Shown: positions 31,508-36,391 of the stretch, piece after piece | Layout: the number at the start of each line of letters is the position of its first letter | Position numbering within the stretch: position 1 is the first letter of the stretch | Assembly (NCBI GenBank): GCA_947631645.1 | Contig: CANRMD010000018.1 | Location: forward strand, 1 to 36,391 | Source: Candidatus Gastranaerophilales bacterium | Lineage (GTDB): Bacteria; Cyanobacteriota; Vampirovibrionia; Gastranaerophilales; Gastranaerophilaceae | Direction: 5' to 3' | Length of the DNA stretch: 36,391 nucleotides | Program-made: the position numbers and the translations under genes | Notes under the pieces: model-generated | The model's input: the letters and a program-made list of their open reading frames with translations, nothing else | What the model was told of the DNA's origin: nothing | Database searches by the model: none

Positions 31508-32575
31508 ATGAAGAAGATTATTTTATTAATATACTTGTATTTGCTTGGAATTAATATGTGTTATTCAAAAAATACGGACTCGGACGTTAACTCTCAGAGT
31601 TTTATTGATATAGGAAGATACTCTAAAACATTTGAAATAAATGATATTCAAGATGCGGAAATTAAAACTGAAGAAGATGATAACTTTGAAGAAGATGCAA
31701 TAACGGATATTGCTAAAAGATATGAACATAATGCAGTAGAGTTAAGACTTGATGAGGCTGATGACACTACTTTAGACAGTGTAAATTCAACAAGATTATT
31801 CAGTTTAAAAGTAAATGAAACTCAGTATAAAATTGAGCAGCAGATAAAAACCGAGAATATGATATGGGATTCAAATAAAGCATTTTCTCATGCAGTTTTT
31901 AGTGATTCACGACATATGGCACCAATACCTTCCGTTGTAAATTCACAAAAATTGAGTGCAAAAGTTTCTTCTAACGTAACGGCTTCTTTAGGTCAAACTT
32001 ATTTATTTGATTCTTTAGGTCCGTCTTTACTATTTGTGAGGACTAATGAATCAACATATAATACGGGTTCTGTTCTAACATATAAAGGCGGTAAATTTAA
32101 CGCATCTTTGGGGTCTTTTGCTTCGTCATATAATCATTCATCATCAGGCGGTGCACTTTTATCTTCCACTCCTGTGTGTTTGCCGAAAAATTCGGGTAAA
32201 ATCAGTGTAGGAGGCGGGATATTTGCAAATGAAATGTTTAATAATAATAAATCAACGGGCGGACTGTTCGGAGAATATTCTTTTAAACGCTTAAAACTTA
32301 ATGTCCAGATAGGTCAAAGCAGATATACCAATGCTGATAATGTTGATACGAGTTTGTATTTTATTCCGGAATATCAATTAACTGATTCTTTGTCTTTAAA
32401 AACGCGGTTTATCCGTAATGTTTCACAAAATACCAATCAAGATGAACTTGCTATATCTTATAAACCTATAAAAAGTAATAATAATCTTGAAATAGAACTA
32501 AATGCTTCTAATCAGTATTCAGATACTTCAAATATTAAACAAAGGTTGAAGTTATCTACTACTTTTAGAATATAA
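31508..32575 (+). CDS. Probable outer-membrane beta-barrel protein
   Basis: The 355-residue protein has a signal peptide (KKIILLIYLYLLGINMCYS, cut at about residue 20). An acidic linker (DIQDAEIKTEEDDNFEEDAI) follows, then a beta-rich half with alternating strands (ASLGQTYLFDSLGPSLLFVR, LKTRFIRNVSQNTNQDELAI). It ends in a strand with terminal aromatic and hydrophobic residues (LKLSTTFRI), as in barrels inserted by BamA. No enzymatic site is seen. A perfect TATAAT at 31455-31460 lies about 47 bp upstream of the ATG. The next gene has its own promoter. Confidence 0.7.
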   Translation: MKKIILLIYLYLLGINMCYSKNTDSDVNSQSFIDIGRYSKTFEINDIQDAEIKTEEDDNFEEDAITDIAKRYEHNAVELRLDEADDTTLDSVNSTRLFSLKVNETQYKIEQQIKTENMIWDSNKAFSHAVFSDSRHMAPIPSVVNSQKLSAKVSSNVTASLGQTYLFDSLGPSLLFVRTNESTYNTGSVLTYKGGKFNASLGSFASSYNHSSSGGALLSSTPVCLPKNSGKISVGGGIFANEMFNNNKSTGGLFGEYSFKRLKLNVQIGQSRYTNADNVDTSLYFIPEYQLTDSLSLKTRFIRNVSQNTNQDELAISYKPIKSNNNLEIELNASNQYSDTSNIKQRLKLSTTFRI

Positions 32576-32577
32576 AT

Positions 32578-32606
32578 TTGTCTAACTTATTTTTATAGAG
32601 TATAAT
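32578..32606 (+). promoter_or_regulatory. Promoter giving a leaderless transcript (FtsB/DivIC-like gene)
   Basis: TTGTCT (32578-32583), a 17-bp spacer and TATAAT (32601-32606) form a near-consensus promoter. The ATG starts 9 nt after the -10, so the mRNA should begin at or within about 3 nt of the start codon. No ribosome binding site fits. Confidence 0.7.
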
Positions 32607-32614
32607 TTTTTATT

Positions 32615-33001
32615 ATGCCTGAAACTAATTTAAATAATAATTTTAATAAAGACAAAAAAAAGAAGAAAATTCAGTATTCTCTTCTTACTATCGTGTTAAT
32701 TATTTGTATAATTGAGCTTTTTGTAAGTTCTATGCAGAATATTAATAAAAATATTAACTTTGTATCAAAAATAAAGGGTTTAGAGAATAAACGCGATGAG
32801 GAATACGATAAAAACAGACAATTAAAATCAGAAATTGAAAATTTCAATTCAGAGCAAATTTTAGAGTCAATTGCACGAAATAATTTAAAAATGGCCGGAC
32901 AAAATGAAATTTTAATAATAATAAATAAGCCGAAAACAATTGATAATGACGAAGAGTTAAAAGTAAATAATAAAATGAAGCACAAAAAAAACCGCAAATA
33001 A
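32615..33001 (+). CDS. FtsB/DivIC-like septum formation protein
   Basis: The 128-residue protein has a basic cytoplasmic N-terminus (NKDKKKKKIQYS), one membrane segment (LLTIVLIICIIELFV, about 24-38) and a coiled coil (about 45-85: GLENKRDEEYDKNRQLKSEI). It ends in the family region ILESIARNNLKMAGQNEIL, matching the R-x-x-L-x-x-x-x-G-E pattern of FtsB/DivIC. It would join FtsL and FtsQ at the division site. Its stop codon lies in the loop of its terminator. The promoter is leaderless (32578-32606). Confidence 0.85.
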   Translation: MPETNLNNNFNKDKKKKKIQYSLLTIVLIICIIELFVSSMQNINKNINFVSKIKGLENKRDEEYDKNRQLKSEIENFNSEQILESIARNNLKMAGQNEILIIINKPKTIDNDEELKVNNKMKHKKNRK

Positions 33002-33010
33002 GCGGTTTTT
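32987..33010. terminator. Bidirectional terminator between two convergent genes
   Basis: AAAAACCGC (32987-32995) pairs with GCGGTTTTT (33002-33010), with loop AAATAA that includes the stop codon of the upstream gene. T runs follow on both strands, so it should serve the minus-strand 51-residue gene too. Confidence 0.85.
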
Positions 33011-33032
33011 TTTTAATACAACTCTCTTTTAA

Positions 33033-33188
33033 CTATTTAACTGAAACAAGTCTTAAGTTAGCTCCTAAATTCGTATTTAACTGTCTGACGCTTGCAATTG
33101 CCATAGAACGGCGTTTTTTTGCTCCTCTTAATAAAAATTCCACACCTTCTGATATATTACTTGTCGGTACAACAATTTTATTGAACAT
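33033..33188 (-). CDS. Small basic protein of unknown function (51 residues)
   Basis: The reverse strand starts at ATG 33188 with AGGAAA about 9 nt before it. It reads MFNKIVVPTSNISEGVEFLL, RGAKKRRSMAIASVRQ and ends GANLRLVSVK. It is basic in the middle (GAKKRRS) and lacks membrane segments. It lies in an otherwise empty 330-bp gap, converging on the FtsB-like gene across a shared terminator. The codon pattern and the site are gene-like. I do not recognise the family; it may bind nucleic acid. Confidence 0.55.
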   Translation of the reverse strand: MFNKIVVPTSNISEGVEFLLRGAKKRRSMAIASVRQLNTNLGANLRLVSVK

Positions 33189-33333
33189 AAATTTTATTTC
33201 CTATTTGTCTTTATATTTTTTTATTCGGAATATTTTTTTTGAAACTTTAATTTTTAATTGCAATTTGTAACAAAATGTAATGAGTGAATTTTATGTTTAT
33301 GTTAAAACATTAATGATAATAAGGTAAAAAGCA

Positions 33334-34050
33334 ATGGAAGAATTAAAACTTATTACAAAAGATAAAATAAAAATTGCGGTTAATTATTATAATAACGGCT
33401 TTGATAAAGTGATAATACTTGCTCCCGGATGGTTTATGACAAAGGATAGCAAATCTTTTAAAGAAATGAGCGAAGTATTCAGTAAATATTCGGATATTAT
33501 CGCAATGGATTTTAGAGGACATGGCAGAAGCAGCGGTTTTTATACTTTTACCAGATGTGAAATATTAGATATTCTGACTGTAATGGATTATGCACATAAA
33601 ACATATAAGAATATATATTTAATGGGCTTTTCACTTGGTGCGGCGATAGTAATTGAAGCTGCCACAAAAAGAAATTATGTAAAAAAAATTATTGCAATCA
33701 GTGCTCCTGCGGCTTTTGATAAAATTGAAAATCAAATGTGGAAAAAAGAAGCATGGATACCTACTTTACAAAAATGTGAGTTAAAAAGGTGGTTTTCAAT
33801 AAGACCGTCTGTTATAAAAAGTAAAAAAGTAAATTCCGTAGATATAATACAAAAAGTCAAAGCACCTACTTTGTTTTTAGCGGGAGAAAAAGACCCGACT
33901 GTTTGCAGCTGGCATACACAAAGTCTGTATGAAAAAGCTGTATGTGATAAACGGTTTGAATTATTTAAAAACGGCTGTCATGCCGAAGATTTATTTATTC
34001 AAGATAGAGAAAAGTTTGTTAATATTTGCTGTGATTGGTTATTTGAATAA
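33334..34050 (+). CDS. Alpha/beta hydrolase
   Basis: The 238-residue protein has the alpha/beta hydrolase layout. The strand VIILAPGWFMTK leads into the oxyanion region, followed by DFRGHGRSSG. The nucleophile elbow is GFSLGA (S100), the acid D187 is in LAGEKDPTV, and His H216 is in NGCHAEDLF. The length is typical of short serine hydrolases without a large lid. Substrate is unknown (esterase, thioesterase or acylglycerol lipase are all possible). It sits alone before groES. Confidence 0.88.
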   Translation: MEELKLITKDKIKIAVNYYNNGFDKVIILAPGWFMTKDSKSFKEMSEVFSKYSDIIAMDFRGHGRSSGFYTFTRCEILDILTVMDYAHKTYKNIYLMGFSLGAAIVIEAATKRNYVKKIIAISAPAAFDKIENQMWKKEAWIPTLQKCELKRWFSIRPSVIKSKKVNSVDIIQKVKAPTLFLAGEKDPTVCSWHTQSLYEKAVCDKRFELFKNGCHAEDLFIQDREKFVNICCDWLFE

Positions 34051-34077
34051 ACTAAAAATAAAATATTAAATAATTAA

Positions 34078-34109
34078 TTTTTCATTAATATTTTAACGAA
34101 AATGAAAAA
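34078..34109. promoter_or_regulatory. Inverted repeat upstream of groES (not CIRCE)
   Basis: TTTTTCAT (34078-34085) and ATGAAAAA (34102-34109) are perfect complements 16 bp apart. It is positioned about where a heat-shock operator could lie, but the CIRCE core TTAGCACTC/GAGTGCTAA is absent. The AT-rich context weakens the case. Confidence 0.3.
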
Positions 34110-34151
34110 ACGATTGTATAAAAGAAATAAGTAGACATAAAGGAGGATATT

Positions 34152-36102
<1,951 letters not shown>

Positions 36103-36103
<1 letters not shown>

Positions 36104-36154
36104 CGAAATTCCGCAGGGTGGAGCGAAGCGAACCCGAGGGAGCAGCAAGCCGAC
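36103..36154 (+). repeat. GC-rich 52-bp repeat, copy 1
   Basis: It starts with GCGAAATTCCGCAGGGTGG at the last base of the groEL stop codon and ends AGCAGCAAGCCGAC. It is identical to 36320-36371. The many GCGAA words stand out from the AT-rich surroundings. Confidence 0.95.
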
Positions 36155-36209
36155 CGAGAGGAAAAAACTGAAAGGTTTTTGAAGCGAGGTTGCAGGGCTT
36201 GTGCGAACA

Positions 36210-36232
36210 GGAATTTCAAGAGGCGAAATTCC
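36210..36232 (+). repeat. Hairpin-forming repeat GGAATTTC-AAGAGGC-GAAATTCC, copy 1
   Basis: The 8-bp arms are perfect complements. The second copy is at 36307-36329, where it runs into the 52-bp repeat. Confidence 0.9.
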
Positions 36233-36306
36233 GTACGGATGAAATCCGGTAAAGCGGAAGCCGAAGTGACGACAGCGAAGCGAAGGAACGACAGGCTGAA
36301 GCGAAA

Positions 36307-36329
36307 GGAATTTCAAGAGGCGAAATTCC
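36307..36329 (+). repeat. Hairpin-forming repeat GGAATTTC-AAGAGGC-GAAATTCC, copy 2
   Basis: Same sequence as 36210-36232. Its right arm overlaps the start of the 52-bp repeat at 36320. Confidence 0.9.
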
Positions 36330-36371
36330 GCAGGGTGGAGCGAAGCGAACCCGAGGGAGCAGCAAGCCGAC
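36320..36371 (+). repeat. GC-rich 52-bp repeat, copy 2
   Basis: Identical to 36103-36154, 217 bp downstream. The AT-rich sequence resumes directly after its end, with TTGACT soon following. Confidence 0.95.
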
Positions 36372-36391
36372 AAAATGTATTGACTTTAATT

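Noticed and set aside
34078-34109. Inverted repeat before groES as a strong heat-shock operator
   Set aside because: It does not match CIRCE, and such A/T inverted repeats are expected by chance in this DNA. Kept only as a low-confidence feature.

Overview
The window is AT-rich and carries bacterial genes with short intergenic gaps. The best fit is a non-photosynthetic cyanobacterial relative of the Gastranaerophilales / Vampirovibrionia (Melainabacteria) type. I infer this from the mix of genes: IspG, YchF, GroES/GroEL and other bacterial housekeeping genes, a flagellar FlhB beside a FliA-like sigma factor, and several lineage-type orphan proteins with N-terminal 'SFKA' or 'FGHK' motifs. No 16S rRNA is present, so this placement is an inference.

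Layout. Positions 1-2500 hold a repeat-ridden locus of a small membrane-anchored protein family. There is one partial gene at the left edge, three stunted copies of its 5' end, a short ORF, and one full-length copy (1184-2446). Nine copies of a 24-bp palindromic element lie here, several read in frame inside coding sequence. The promoter of the full gene contains a run of ten G between its -35-like and -10 boxes. Positions 2600-7600 contain tRNA-Asn, a radical SAM enzyme, tRNA-Thr, a 942-residue membrane protein with an internal duplication, and a metallophosphoesterase. Positions 7666-9839 carry ispG and two secreted proteins on the + strand. Positions 9833-12510 are a three-gene minus-strand operon of unknown function. 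Its leader resembles a riboswitch, with a hairpin that buries the ribosome binding site. ychF follows.

Positions 14095-19606 are the most notable accessory block. An XRE-type repressor diverges, across a long palindromic operator, from a seven-gene cassette: ACP, FkbH-like HAD protein, VOC/epimerase-like protein, KAS III, second ACP, SDR reductase and GNAT acetyltransferase. This looks like a small carrier-bound acyl or glyceryl assembly line, possibly for decorating a surface glycan or making a tetronate-like group. The VOC gene is frameshifted in a run of nine G. With the poly-G promoter at 2491-2500, this suggests phase variation in this organism.

Positions 19670-22634 are minus-strand secreted and membrane proteins. 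A large TPR protein follows, then a minus-strand operon maf-apt-flhB-sigma factor. Next come a SPASM radical SAM protein, pyrF-ald, a small orphan protein, a probable outer-membrane beta-barrel, an FtsB/DivIC-like protein, a 51-residue small gene, an alpha/beta hydrolase and groES-groEL. The window ends in a GC-rich block of dispersed-type repeats that abuts the groEL stop codon.
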